Source of the DNA: Acorus gramineus | Lineage: Eukaryota; Streptophyta; Magnoliopsida; Acorales; Acoraceae | Direction of reading: 5' to 3' | DNA: 64,000 nt | Assembly (NCBI GenBank): GCA_030737835.1 | Contig: CM060850.1 | Coordinates: forward strand, 30,545,716-30,609,715 | Part shown: positions 1 to 12,700 of the stretch, piece by piece | How positions within the stretch are numbered: the first letter of the stretch is position 1 | Layout of the letters: the number at the start of each line of letters is the position of its first letter | Made by a program: the position numbers and the translations under genes | Notes under the pieces: generated by a model | Databases searched by the model: none | What the model was told of the DNA's origin: nothing | What the model saw: only the letters and a program-made list of their open reading frames with translations

Positions 1-3000
1 TTTTGTAAACTCAATCCTCCTTATAAGGAGGAGGGTTGACAAGGGCTTATGGATTGCATTTGGTTATTAGACTTGGGTTTAGGTCAAGAAGAGACGACAG
101 AGATAGAGAGAATCTCTCTACGCAATCGATAACAGTCAGTGGAGGACTGTAACCGCCGCGTAATTAAGGACAGACGATTGCATAATCACATATCTTCTTT
201 TTATTGCACCAGAGAAGAAGATCAGCAAGGTTAAAACAACGTACAACATGTCTCCATCCAGACCATCTCTGAAACTCATTATCTATTGATCTGTTTTTTA
301 TCCATTGCATGCTAGTTTAATCAGATTTCGAAAAGAAGTTTTTCATAAAGTGGGCTAAACACTGGGTCTATCAGCAGTCAAGACATTAACAAAACAAACC
401 TGGTTGTTGATGATGGACAAAACACTCGATGAATCATCGTTCAGACAACATCCGAAAGGCCAGTTATGAAAATGAATTTGCTCTATATGCTAGTTCAACT
501 TAAACTAGTTCATGCACGATCGAGATCATATAACATAAGACAAAAAAGGTAATCCATCTCTGACTATCATCTGAGGATTCAATCAGGGGCAATTGCCCCT
601 GATGTTAGGCCAGATCTCTAAGGCTGCATGTAGAAAGATATCCATAACCAAAAAAATCCATCATATCGGTCATTATCTTTTTATTTATTTTTTTGTGTAA
701 AGAACCTCATTTTAAGAGTTCGTCTAGGGCACACCTATTACGCCTACAATTAGGGCCCATCATGGATTCAATATATATAATTCTCAAGATTCTTAAAAGA
801 TTGACTCCTCAACTGCTACAATTGAAAATTGTCACATGCACAAGCCTTCTTTTCATGCTGAACCATATAGGTTATGTGAATTTCCCCCAGAGGAAAAGTG
901 GATCCTAAGATCTTCAAACACAGCTCTGCCCAAATCTAGCTCCAAGAATAATCAGCTGATTTTGATTGATGTGGCATTTTCTGGAGGAAGGTACATAAGG
1001 TGGCCTATATGCTCACAGTGGTTCAGCTCAGTAGAAATGATCTTCCAACAATAGAAAACCTACCAGTCAGTGAACCTTTCTTTATAGTTCTAGAATTTGC
1101 AAAAACTGGTTAAAGAGGTCCACTGAAGCTAACCTGTCTTCCTTTAAAGCCATTAAAAGTTAATGTTTCCACCCAACATTTACCCATCTACTCAAATTGG
1201 TTAGTGATTCAGCAAATGGACTTTCACACAATGTGTTACTTTTTTCCTTTCATGGAGGGAACACTGGCAGTGGCACTCAAAAACTAAACCAACCCTGATC
1301 TAGCAGACACTACAAATTCAGTCCTCTCATGAGTAGTTAGCTTTCAATTTCATTCCTCTTTCTTTTATTTGAGAAGCATAATATGTGCCATGTTAATGAA
1401 CAACAATGTTTGTCGATACACATTGTCATGAACCTTCTTTTTAGGTTCTATTGAACTAATCCCAATATGTGTAAATAAGGGTGGATGAAAATGTTAAAAT
1501 GCATATGTTTGTCAAACAAGTGGCATTGAAGCCTAGAATTCCTGTTTGTTTCTATGGGATCGTTGTAATTGTGATCATAATTTCTACGTTAATCACAAGG
1601 ATGTGGCCCAACTTTGTGCGAACTATTTAATCAATGAAAGACACTTGATCTATCACGATATTACCTTATTCAAACATGAAGCATAGAATAATGGGATAAA
1701 CATAGTTAATTAAGCATATAAATAGAATTTCTTGCTCCTAAGTTTAAAGCAATGAGAGACACTGTCAATTTGTTTGGTTGGCTAATGAACTTCATTACCT
1801 TATAAAAGCCAGAAACTTAAAGCACATACATGGTATTTTGATGTGGTGTCGATTTAAATGGAACAATAAGTAGAAAGAAAATCTAGGCCTCGCATGGAAG
1901 ATCTACTCAGGTTATTCCACAATGTATTTGGTTTGCTTCCTAAGACAAATCTTTGTCACTGCCATCATAATCATCAGTTCTAGAACAATTTTAAGTGGAA
2001 GTTGAGGACTAATGGAAGGCAACAGCCTATCCACACTTCACATTTAACCACTTTGACTGCATTGCCTTAACAGCTCCACTTGAATTTACAAGATATTCCC
2101 TGGTAGGGTCCATAGCACATGCAAAACTTAGCCAAGGTTGGAAGACACAGACAGGGTCGCTGTCAAACTCATTAATCATCAGTAGAAATACAGAGCTCCT
2201 CAATCTATCCTTCATTTCCTTGTATGCTTATAGACCTCCTCAGTTTATCGGGTTAAGCTTCTAGATATGGAAGTTTAATAAAGAGGATTTGATTATGGAA
2301 TTCAACTCCTCCTGGGGCAGATGAGAAAGAGAATAGATTATTGTTTTTGTCATGGCTGCTTTGCATATCAAGTCCTTCTCTCACTTTAGTAAAAAACAAA
2401 TTCCATTCCATGTCACTGATAACATCAACAAATGTATCCCTCCCATTTCACTGTATCTTTCACAGACTAACCTCCTATCCTGTCATTCTGTTCTTTGCGT
2501 AGCTCGATGAGCCCATCACAACAGGCATTGCGGTCATCTCAGTTTTCAAAAATTCCTTAAATTCAACCTTGAAAAATGAAAATTTGTCATTTATAATAAA
2601 TTATTATTTTTGACAAACATTATCTTTTCATAATAACCACATTTTATCTGTGGAAAGATAATTGACTTTTTAGGGTCTTAATTAGGTTTTTTATTTTTAA
2701 TATGTTTCAATAATTATGTCATTACCACCGTTGTGTCATTCACTAGCTGAAGCGTGTCACTTCTAATAAATAAAAAATCAGAACCACAAAATCTAATTGA
2801 ATTAGTTATTGAACAATCTAATATCTTCCACATAGTAGGTGAAATGCATCAACATCAAACCAATACAACCAACCTCCTAGTATTTATGGTCTGCCCTATT
2901 GTTCTTACTATGAAATAAGTCAATCTTCCATTTGAGCAGTAAGAGAAAAAAAAAAGAGGGAATAAAGATGATTCAAAAAAGGGGAAAATCACTCACAAAA

Positions 3001-3090
3001 GAGGCAACAAATACACTCAGTCCTTGTTCTAGGCAAACACACCAGCATGTAGGCCATATATAGTGATCACGAAAGCTGTCTAAACATCAC
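1..3090. other. Intergenic, no gene seen
   Basis: No exon with a recognisable protein family, no RNA gene and no transposon ends were found here on either strand. The open frames are short (72 codons or fewer) and resemble nothing I know. The right end is the promoter side of the MYB gene. Confidence 0.5.
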
Positions 3091-3100
3091 CTATTTAAAG
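3091..3100 (+). promoter_or_regulatory. Probable TATA box of the MYB gene
   Basis: CTATTTAAAG lies about 60-70 bases before the MYB start codon at 3160. That would leave a 5' leader of roughly 30-40 bases. The spacing is right for a plant TATA box, but no transcript data support it. Confidence 0.45.
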
Positions 3101-3159
3101 AGATCTTCAACCAGGCACTCTCTCCTTCTCTGTATACAAGACTGGGGAACTGAGACAGA

Positions 3160-4375
3160 ATGGCTAGGAAGCCATGCTGTCACAGAGAGGGGCTTAACAA
3201 GGGAGCCTGGACAAGCCAGGAAGACAAGCTGCTTTCTGATTACATATCCATTCACGGCCTCGGCCGTTGGAGATCCTTACCCAAGAATGCAGGTTCATCT
3301 TCTTAGCTCCCACACTCTCCATCACTCACACACAGGCATAGTCACAAAATACTCCGAACTTTTTCTGAATGTTCAAAAAAACACTCTTGTTAGATGCCTC
3401 TGGTTCCTACGACCAAACATACTTCTATTCATCGAATTGCACAATTATTATTTCCAAAATTTGGATATACATTTTGATTGGATATTTTACAACTTTTAAG
3501 TTTTTTTTATTATTTCCCATACACAATGCATCAACAAAATAGTTTAACTATCCCCGCAATTCTAGTGTATTTATCCCATATGATTTCCAAATATATACAT
3601 TATGTGTTGAATGGAGTCCTTGTCAAATATCTGCTACACACACTTTGTGTCTAGCCTGCACTCATGTAGAGATCATAATTGTTTGGAAAAATAAAAAACA
3701 GGGTTGAAAAGGTGCGGTAAAAGCTGCAGACTAAGGTGGCTGAACTACTTGAGACCGGATATCAAGAGAGGAAACATAACTCCTGAAGAAGAGGAGTTGA
3801 TTATCAGGCTTCACAAGTTACTTGGCAACAGGTAACCCAAATTTTCCTTCCATCTTTTCCTGGAATATATATACATATATATTTTTTACTAACTTCAAAA
3901 GAGATCATATCATAACAGATGGTCCCTGATAGCGGGACGTCTGCCTGGGCGAACAGACAATGAGATCAAGAACTACTGGAACACCCGTCTCCGAAAGAAG
4001 CTCCTACAAGACTGCAATCCCAAACCACAGAAATCACAGACCGATATTCCGACCACAGAAATGGCTCATGCGGTGGATGTGATACGGACCAAGGCCGTCC
4101 GATGCACAAGGACATTCAAACAGTGCTTTTTCAACACAAACAAGGCATCTTCATCGTCTGCATCTCCACCAATGAAAGAGTTTTGCATGGATGGAGTGAC
4201 AAGAGAGGGAATTGGAGAGATCTTTGTGGGTGACACGGATAACAATATGTCAGAGAATGTTATATTGGATGAGGCAAGTGAGGATGATAACAACATGTAT
4301 CAGGAAGGTGGACTGGGTGGGGAGTGTTTGGATCCTTATTTTGATGCGGATGTGTGGGAGTCTTGGTTTCTGTAG
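3160..4375 (+). CDS. R2R3-MYB transcription factor, TT2-like (subgroup 5)
   Basis: Three exons (3160-3292, 3702-3831, 3919-4375), all with GT/AG introns, give 239 residues. The two introns sit at the usual R2R3-MYB positions, after the residues KNA and GN. R2 has Trp17, Trp37 and Trp56; R3 has Ile70 in place of the first Trp, then Trp89 and Trp108. Residues 76-95 fit the bHLH-binding signature [DE]Lx2[RK]x3Lx6Lx3R, so a TT8/GL3-type bHLH and a WD40 protein are the expected partners. The motif [10 protein letters not shown] (142-151) is the subgroup 5 hallmark of TT2 and maize C1 relatives, which activate proanthocyanidin or anthocyanin genes in the nucleus. The acidic C-terminus ends in DVWESWFL. 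At 239 residues it is at the short end for the group. The choice between proanthocyanidin and anthocyanin control is inference; DNEIKN in R3 leans to the TT2 side. Confidence 0.9.
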
Positions 4376-4691
4376 GGGTGAAGAGATGGATGAAGGGCTT
4401 TTATTTAGGGTTTTTTCGTGCGTGGTGATGCCATTTGCATGGTCACGAAATAATTTCATGTAGTAAGTTTTATGTATTTTTACTCAACAAGAAAAAGTTA
4501 ATCTTATGTATAGGTAATCCAAGTGTACTTGTATGACGATCCGACTGTGCTTGACACTGTGGTCAGGGACACCCCCCATTTCAAAGGGAAGAAGGTATCG
4601 AAGCTGTAAAGGCAGGAGTGAAAATATTATGTTCTACAGCCTATTGAGCTGGGTTCCCTATGCTTTAGCTTAATGTTATTTTTGTGTTTTG

Positions 4692-5094
4692 TTAGAGCAT
4701 CTTTAATGGACATGTTAACTCACTAATTAGTGTCAGATTTTTAAAAAACATGTAAAAATGATTCTCCAATAGAAGTGTTAAGAGAAAGCTAAATGTGGAC
4801 CTCACTTGTCATATGTTAAGAGAAGTGTTAACTGTGGCTAGTGCTTTAATCAATCAAATGTGGGCCCCACCATTTAAAATATTTTAAAAAATATTATTTT
4901 AGGTGAATGAAGAGGTTTGAATGGGTGGAGAAGTGGACCCATTATTATTTTGACTAGTTATTTAGCTAATTCATTGAAGTAACAACAACTAACTAAATAA
5001 TAATATAATAAATGAATGTCTAGTTGAATGATAAAGTGCTGACATGGTATTTTAACATCTTGATTAACTAACATTTTTATTAAAAATGCTCTTA
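4692..5094. mobile_element. PIF/Harbinger-like MITE in the MYB 3' flank
   Basis: A 397-bp element (4695-5091) is flanked by TTA on both sides (4692-4694, 5092-5094). Its ends are imperfect inverted repeats: GAGCATCTTTAATGG on the left, and the complement of the right end reads GAGCATTTTTAAT. Both ends continue into ATGTTA. It has no coding capacity. The TTA duplication and ends of this style are typical of Tourist-type, PIF/Harbinger-derived MITEs. Confidence 0.7.
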
Positions 5095-5483
5095 ACCTAT
5101 GTTCTAGTTGCCGTAAAAAGTCGGACTGTATTAACAAAAGGGTGAGTAATAAATTTAAATTTTTTTTTATATAATTGAGATGAAATTTAAATTATTCATA
5201 ATACTTTTATCTTAAAATTATGTATCATTCATTTATCTATTATCACTCCACCATCATCTCTGATTTTCATTTTTATTATTTTTTAATCTAAGCATTAATG
5301 AACCTTGGACAGCTATTGAGATATAGGATCGGACTAGCTCTTTCCATAACATTGACCCTATAAAGTTAAAGCCCATCCATTCATCACAATAAGGCCCTCA
5401 AATCAGTACCGGCGCTAAACGACTATAAACGCAACGCACCACGCGAATTTGGAGTCAGAGTGCTCCAAAAAGAGAGAGTCGAG

Positions 5484-7973
5484 ATGACTTTGTATCCCAC
5501 CAACTCGGCACGCCCTACAGCATCTGAAAAAGACCTAAAAAGGGATCTTCTTAAACAGGTTTTCTGAAACTTGTATCCCTTTTTCTCCAGCAATTGCAAT
5601 TCATATAAAAAGTTTTATTTAGGTTAGGAAATAGAAAGAATAAGAGGGAAAAAGTAAAAAACCCTTTTTTGGTTCTGTTATTTCAGATACGAAGTCATGA
5701 AGTTGCAATTGCAGAACTTAATAGCCTCTCATCCTCCAGGGTAGATATTCAATCCCTGATTCATGTTTATTCAATTTTCTTTGATGCCACTGAAGCTATA
5801 TCTTCTTGTCTTGATTTTTCTAAGTACATGTATTTCGGGATAGAAGCCTTTCTTCTCTAGTGTGTCAAGGTATAACTCACATGCGCAAACTGAATAATGA
5901 ATAAGAGTGAGGGTTTCTCATTTGCTTGTCTAGATTATATTAGTAGGCTGACATCAAAACTGTTGAGGAAGCTACGCGTTTAGGGATGGATCTCAACGCC
6001 TGCGTAATAATAAAGAGAATAAAACTACACAGGAGAACACACAAATTTACATGATTAAGCAAAATTTGTCTACATCCACGGAGAAGAAAACGATTCACTA
6101 TTAAGTAATCAAATTCTAAAATCTCTCTCCTCAACATTGTCCCTCTCTCAAAGAATACCCTATACGCAACGAAAAGACTAATAAATAAGATAAAAGTGGG
6201 GAAATGACAAAACTACCCCTAAAAATAAGCCTAACCTGGCTTAAGAGACAAGTCCATTCTTACTAGAATACAAGACATCTCACAACAAAAATAAAACCTA
6301 GTTTTTCTTTTTCTTGCTTGGTAGGGCTAGGGTTTTCAACCAGGGCTATAGTATTCAAAGTTGTATTGATTGCAATTTAACAAATAGGCACTTATGTAGT
6401 ACCCATGAATTGAGGAAATAGACTATATTCAATCATTCCAACAAGAACAGGTCATCAAATTGCAAGGAAGAAATAAAACAGGTGATCATTTTTGAAATCT
6501 GAATCAGGACCCAGTCAGTTACCTGTATCTGTTGCGGATGTTCGCTATGTTAGCTCAAGAGGTTGATTATTTAGCTCGTCTCAGAATGTATAAGCTGGTT
6601 CTCTGCTGTACAGAGAGATATTCCTACCTGGATAAATAAGGTAAGAAGAATAAATAAGTTACTGAATGTTTTGACTGATATGCTCAAAGAGGGGATTAGA
6701 AGAACAAATACAGCATGAACTTATCACATAAAATTTCAAAAAAAAAAAAAAACGGTGAGATTTTTCTTAATAATCCATCAATTGCTGAATTCAAAATGAC
6801 AAGAATTGTACAAATGGATGTCTTGAAACTTCCAGTTCAGAAGAAATTTTGTCTTCATGTGCTAGATGGAAGACTGAATTCTGTCATCGTAGCAAGAGCT
6901 AGAAAAAAAAATACACATTATCTATTGAATGCCGATTTAAGTGCAATTCTACAACCATATGACATCCAAGAATATCCACTGATGTTATGTTATAAGACAT
7001 GCATGTGAAATGACATTGTGACACCCACAAAATAAGATGTGCCGCTGATAAAGAGTATTGAATTGCTTGCTTTCATGAATTTTTATTAATTTCGGTGGAA
7101 CACTGTACAATAACATACTCTGATGTAAGGGGAAAAATAACAAGAAAGCCTGATAACAAGAAGGCACTGGAATGCATGATATCTTAGGTGGATAAGGGAC
7201 ATTTTTGTTTAGTGTGGATACATTTCGGAATAATTATATTCTCGTAAGATAGAACAAACCCTAATAACAATACAATGCGGGAATAAGTATAATTTATTCA
7301 TACTTGTCCATCAAAAATTATAACTATATTATAACAAGATAAACATGAAAGACAAAAATATATGCAAACACAGAAAAATAGCAACTAAACTGAGAATCAC
7401 CTATAACTATTTTATGATCAAATAAGTTTTCGCAAATTAAATGGAGGATTAGTAATTTTTATATTATCAACCAGGCACAAGTTTCATATTGCCCGGTGCA
7501 CTCGTGACCGTTTTTCTAGTACTTTTCAGTCATATTTATAATACAAATTTTTATGCGTTCTGAAAGTGCCTTTACTGTCTGTTTCTAAATTATTATCTGA
7601 TTTTCACAAAAACAAGAGATCTATGTACATTGACAGATGTCTCTCACATCCTCAAATGGCAAAATTTTATCATACCAACACTTTCAATTCTAGTTTTGTG
7701 GGGATACCCTTATGATAATGATAATCTACAGTTATAGTTCCAGAAGAGCTTGATACCAATTGCCTCTTAACAGGCTGTCTATCAAAGAAATGGAAATATA
7801 TTCTTCCGTAAAAATATCAAGACCGCGACAGAATTTGAACAAAGTAAGCAATTATGATTTATTTTTCATTGCTTATTTTAAAACTTATGGCGGTTTCTCA
7901 TTTTTGACATTTCTGTTGATCAGAACAACTTGATTTGACCAAGACTCAGCTGCAGAAGTTAAATGCAACTTGA
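5484..7973 (+). CDS. Prefoldin-like small protein (ASDURF / plant prefoldin-chaperone family), copy 1
   Basis: Four exons (5484-5558, 5687-5740, 7774-7843, 7924-7973) join in frame to 82 residues. The chain is a short coiled coil: a region containing EKDLKRDLLKQ, then the helix EVAIAELNSLSSSR, then the turn AVYQRNGNIFF, then a second helix ending QLQKLNAT. The turn, a Tyr followed by Asn and IFF, is the family signature shared with animal ASDURF, a prefoldin-like subunit of the PAQosome/R2TP-associated complex, and with small plant proteins annotated as prefoldin chaperone subunits. The likely role is cytosolic co-chaperone assembly. Intron 2 is about 2 kb and holds an unrelated gene fragment. 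The protein differs from copy 2 at residue 3 (Leu here, Ser there) and residue 16 (Lys here, Glu there). Relatives I know carry Glu at 16, so copy 2 may be closer to the ancestor. Confidence 0.8.
6505..7010 (+). pseudogene. Unidentified gene fragment inside intron 2 (copy 1)
   Basis: A decayed coding-like stretch lies in the long intron of the prefoldin-like gene. The matching place in copy 2 stays open for about 70 codons with a plausible protein-like composition. Here it is broken by small insertions and an A-run near 6730. Near the end the phrase LLNADLSAILQPYDIQEYPL is readable. I do not recognise the family. It probably entered the intron before the segment was duplicated. Confidence 0.35.
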
Positions 7974-8525
7974 CTTGTTTCCTGGACATGCCACACAGAA
8001 AGAAGGGGTTGTCACTTTCAGTTGTTGGTATCTCAAGTTTTGCCTAATTTATTATATTTATGTGGCTATTGGTTTTTACGGTTTGCAACTAATACTAGAG
8101 AACTGAAAGAGAGACTTCAATAGGTTTTGATGTTTGGATCTCTTATATTTGCAAATTGTGTGTTGGCATAACCACTAGCATAATATGCAACTCTATGTAT
8201 TTATTGCATTGAAATAGAGAACATGAACAAACAAAAAGGGATGCTATAAATAAATATAAAAAAAAGGATGCTACAGTGATTATGGCTCACATCAAAGCAA
8301 TATGAATAATTTGTCTCCAAAACACAAAGTCATGATGTGAATAGAAAATAGAAGTTGGAGAGTAGCATTCAACAGCTATACAATTCAAGAAGTTTATGTG
8401 TTAGCAAAGTAAATGATGGATCTGACCACAGAAATTAAAGAGGTGCTATTGTTTTAGATTTTCCACAAATTCACAAATAAAGATGTCTAGAGAGACAATC
8501 AAGTCTCGATGTCAACAATTTAAAA

Positions 8526-8834
8526 CTATAAATCCCATTTTAACATGATCAATGCCTTCTTTAACAATTCATTGAAAGAAGAATCAGAGGCAACGTTGTG
8601 TTTCAACACAGCACAACAAATGATCCTGTACAGAAACACATCGAATGAGATCGGAAGAAGAGGGAAAGTGAGGTTCACATCTTCTGCTTCGAATTGATTC
8701 CAGATTCCACCAGATTATTCACGACGGAGATCATAGTCGGGAGTCTCAACGAGAGACGGCGAAGTGTCCGCCGCCGAGGACCATCGGTGGATTGAAATCG
8801 TAGGGTTTCGGTGAGATCCCTCGTCGTTTGTCAT
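8526..8834 (-). pseudogene. 103-codon reading frame with one internal stop (copy 1)
   Basis: On the minus strand a frame opens with ATG at 8834 and runs to TAG at 8526, interrupted once by TAA (8715-8717). The first part begins MTNDEGSHRNPTISIHRW; the second contains FPLLPISFDVFLYRI and ends LIMLKWDL. Copy 2 (32530-32838) keeps the same frame and length, with a stop at the same codon but spelled TGA. The family is not recognised. It could be the dead 5' end of a divergently transcribed gene, or two short frames that happen to share phase. Confidence 0.35.
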
Positions 8835-8882
8835 CTCTTCTTCTGTTCTTCAGAAGAAAAAAATGATATCCACATCCCTGTT

Positions 8883-10230
8883 TTATAATGGCGGGTTATT
8901 CAAAATTTCAAGAGGGAAAATAAAAATGAAAACAAAGAGGGAGCTGAATAAAATCGGACGGCTCGCGCAAAAGAATCGTGTGAGGGAAGGATAGAAAGCA
9001 AAAATCTACACGTGGCAACATAAGAAGAAGCTTTCGATTGTGTCCGTAAAAATAAATGGTTAAATTCTGAGGACCATATCCAATTCAATTAATTAATGTT
9101 AATCCATTTTTCGGTCTCAATTACTATTTAAATTATTTTAATTTTTTTTAAAATAATATATATATCATCTAATGAAGTACATGTTTTTTTAAAAATTAAA
9201 ACATGTACTATAATAAATTGCGTGAATACATTTATAAAAAAATTATATACGTGCATATGCCTTGTTAACGTAAATATATTATTCGATGATTTTTTATCGA
9301 TGCGTGTGATAACACCACTCATCTGTTATAAAAAAACTCAACTCTAAAAAAAATAAGGGTTCTTACAAATTTACCCCCTGTCATAATGTATATTTGTCAA
9401 AATACACTTGAAAAAATCATCATCATAAAAATATATTATATGTGTAGTAAAATTTAAAGTATGGTTCTTATATATAGTAAAATTTAATGATTTAAACAAA
9501 CACCATTCCCCCGATCCCTCTGCTGTCATCATCTAATAATTGTCCAATTAAATTGAATATCCATCAAACAATTAAAAAATATATATAATAAATCACATCT
9601 TCCTGAACTGTGATCCGCTTTTTACTTCTCATTATCGTTTGTCTTCTAAAAACTAGCTGATGATAATAGCTTGAATTAGCATTGAAGAGATGATGATCGA
9701 TAGCTTGTTAAGATTGGAGGTTGGTGTTCACACCATATCATTCCTCTCCCCCCTATATATATATAGTTCTCATGTATTACGCGGAGCGAAAATGTTTAAA
9801 ATAAACACTAAAAAATAAAAATGATGCACTCTCCAATCTATCATAGATTGTAGTTCCACTTTTGTATAGGTGCATAGCGTGAGGGGCTCTGTGATTGAGG
9901 AAGACGGTAGAAACTTTTTTCTTCACTTCCTCTGCCGAAGAAGCATTTATAAAGATAAAAAATTCAAAAAGTTGCACGGGTTCTGTTTCGATAATCTTTG
10001 GGAGAAACTCATCAGTCTATGATCATATATTGGGTTCTTGTCCTGGGGTTGCCTCGCATCCACTTTGTATAGGTGCCCAGCGTGAGGGTCTCCGTGATTG
10101 GGAAAGATGGTACAAACATTTTCTACACTTCCTCTATCGCGTTTGTATGCTTTTTGTTTCTTTTTTTATATATATTTTGTTATTTTTTATTTGTTTCTTT
10201 TCATCACCCTTCAGATATTGTGTATTTTAA
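8883..10230. other. AT-rich spacer with repeat fragments
   Basis: No gene is seen. It holds one copy of a dispersed repeat (9105-9312). It also holds a Mutator-like terminal fragment (9357-9410) that matches the reverse complement of sequence near 37480-37537. Confidence 0.5.
9105..9312. repeat. Dispersed repeat family R1, copy a
   Basis: This ~200-bp stretch resembles 36826-37055 and 57445-57660 in the same orientation. Shared marks are a poly-T/A block, 'tctaatgaagtacatg', 'gaatacatttataaaaa', and 'gcatatgccttgttaacg' followed by a Ttttatcgatgc-type tail. Divergence among copies is large. No ends or target duplications were defined, so the type is unknown. Confidence 0.55.
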
Positions 10231-10231
10231 A

Positions 10232-10861
10232 CTATTTTTGGAGGGTGAAAACCCCGCACAAAGTGAAGTGCTTCATGTGGTTTCTTTTACAGGAAAAGCT
10301 GGTCACCAAAGAATTTCATCAAAAATGAAGACCAAACGAATCCCCAATGTGCCACATTTGTAGTGAAGAGGTAGAATCACTAGAGCATCTTTTTCTGTCT
10401 ATGCCCAGGGACAGCTCGGCTGTGGTTATGCTTGGAAGCGCTCGTTGGGAGGAGGTGCCGCATCCAATCCTTGAGGGATCTGCGGGAGGTGGTCTCGACC
10501 ATGCAGGCTAAACAAGCATCGAGGGGCAGGTGGAGCTGTCACTGTTTCCAGTAGCAGCATAGGTGATTTGACAATTTGTGGGAGACCTTTTACAGATGTG
10601 TCCGAGACTGGGACAAAGGATTGGCGGGTGCGGCAGGGGTAATTGTGGAGGAAGATGGGTGGTATGTGATGGCGTAACGAAAGGTTTTTTGTAATGAGAA
10701 GAGCTCTTTGGTATATGTAAATTGTTTACCTTGAGTTCCTTTACCCATGTTATATGTGTTGTAATTTTTTATTTCTTTTCTACTCCTCTCACCCCCATTT
10801 AGATATGTTTCCGTTCTATGATGAAATAGAAAGTGTCCAAATTGTCTCAAAAAAAAAAAAA
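10232..10861 (+). mobile_element. LINE 3'-end remnant with zf-RVT fragment and poly(A)
   Basis: From 10350 a frame reads CHIC, SEEVESLEHLFL, then SMP. This is the zinc-binding region (zf-RVT) that follows reverse transcriptase in plant L1-type LINEs; the final Cys of the usual HLFLxCP is a Met here. Just before it, KVKCFMWFLL matches the usual pre-zinc segment, but a TAG separates the two, so it is dead. An A-run at 10848-10861 fits the retroposed tail. The RT domain itself is absent. Confidence 0.6.
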
Positions 10862-12700
10862 ATTTCTACACGATGGTCCAGTTTTAGTGTTTTAAAACAC
10901 GACCCAACCCGGCTGGATAAATCGGTTAAATTTTCACCTGCTTTGAATTCTGGTTCAATTTACTCATAAAATCCACTGATATAAAAAATCGATAAAACTT
11001 AATCAATCCACCTGTTAAATCAACGATTCTTTATGAACCGGCACAGATTCATTAAATCGATAGATTCTTTACTTATAGAAATTATGATTAATTATTTGAT
11101 AACATATAAAATTTAAATAAAAATCTAGATTTATATACTAAAATCATGTTATAATGTTAAATAAAAAAATTTATAATTTTTTTTTAAAACATATCATAAT
11201 TTTTTATTAATATTAATAATTAATATATTTATTATATTATAATTATGTTACAATTTAAATGTAATGGGTGATCCTTGAGGGTTTTTTTTTTGTTTATTTG
11301 TTTTTCATAAACACTGTACAATTTACGAAAAATAAACGAATATTAATGAAAAAATAAAAAAAACAATAAAAAAACATCAACTCTAATGAGATTTGACAGA
11401 CAGTTGGAAACCCAACTTGACCTGGCAAACCCAACCGTTCAGGATCGGCCACGCCATCATCCAGTACGGATTCACTGCCACTGTCACGTCATTTTCGATA
11501 TACTGTACACTGACACAGCCCGTTTTTTGCCCCTAATTTCAGCCACATCATTTATATTATATTATTTATAAAATACGATCACTTTGTTATTTTTTAATTA
11601 TATTTTATCTAATATAATGACAAATCATTCAAATATATGTTTATTTTTATAATTTTTTAATAGAATTATTTTCACAAGCACGAGAAAGGCTATCAAAATG
11701 CCGAAGAACTGACTCATTTAGATGGAAATGTAAATGTCTCCATGCTTTGATAATCAAATAAATATTGAGACCGACATTGTTTTACAGTTTTTTTAACTTC
11801 AAAAAATTGATCTCAACATCGCGTTGATGTAGTATTCAGTGGTCATAACACAACGATTCAAAATTTAACAATGTTACCGATAATCCACATAAACACCATA
11901 TAAAAAAAAAAAATCACGTTAGATGTAGGTCAGGAACATGATAAAATAAAACCATATGAAAACACTTTCAGAGTTTTCCAGCCTTTGTACCGCATAATCC
12001 ACATCAACACGGAAAATGATAATTACATATTTACGCTAAGTTTTTTTAATTAATTTTATTATTTAAACTGATGCATTTCAATTACACAAAAATAATAGCA
12101 CTTATATGAAAAATGACATAATATTATATTTTTTGTGATTAATCCAAATAATCAAGTTGATTAAATTAATCATAACAGTATCAGTACCCATCTTCCTTAA
12201 ATAAAGGCATACCTTGAAAAACTAAAACTCTAAATACAAAAAAAATATAATAGTTGTATTTTATATTTAGTGGTTTTGAAAAATCAACGTGGAGAGAACG
12301 GCACATTCCACACTCAGCCGTTCGAGGAGTGGTGACGTCATCCCTCGGTGGGCAGCGGCTCCGCATCTCGATATATCTTCGATTGAACCGCTGACGTGGC
12401 AGTCGAACAGAGCCAAGTCTGACCATGTCAGCGAGGTCAGGCTGTCTTAAACATGTGCTAGCCAATCAAGACGCACGTTTGCCGACAACCTTTTTATTTT
12501 TCCAACCAGAATAAAAAAATAAAAAAAAAAATTAATTCAAAATATGCCACGTAAGCATGCAAACCTTAAAGAGGAAGCCAAATTTCACGTGATGTGATTT
12601 TACAAGTATCTCAGTATCTGATATTTTTATAGAATTGTTTACAATTACTCAGACTTTCACTTTGTAAGCAAAATCTGCAGCAAACAGAGCCTGAAATAGG
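10862..12700. other. Intergenic, no gene seen
   Basis: AT-rich with short A/T runs. Between about 12290 and 12480 the base composition rises and a palindromic TGACGTCA (12333-12340) and a GACGTGGC box (12393-12400) occur, as in bZIP-bound promoters. No adjacent gene start was found for them to serve. Confidence 0.45.

Larger units (their letters stand above)
5216..8882. repeat. Duplicated segment A, copy 1
   Basis: This 3.67-kb block is nearly identical to 29196-32902 in the same orientation, introns included. It holds prefoldin-like gene copy 1. The left edge is sharp: bases before 5216 have no counterpart. Relative to copy 2 it lacks 57 bp near 8380, between short GCAAT-type direct repeats that are still visible at 32327 and 32384. 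It is one end of the tandem duplication described in the findings. Confidence 0.93.

Noticed and set aside
9895-10230. A 111-codon frame before the LINE remnant
   Set aside because: No match to any LINE domain or other family. It ends in a low-complexity Phe-rich stretch typical of chance frames in T-rich DNA.
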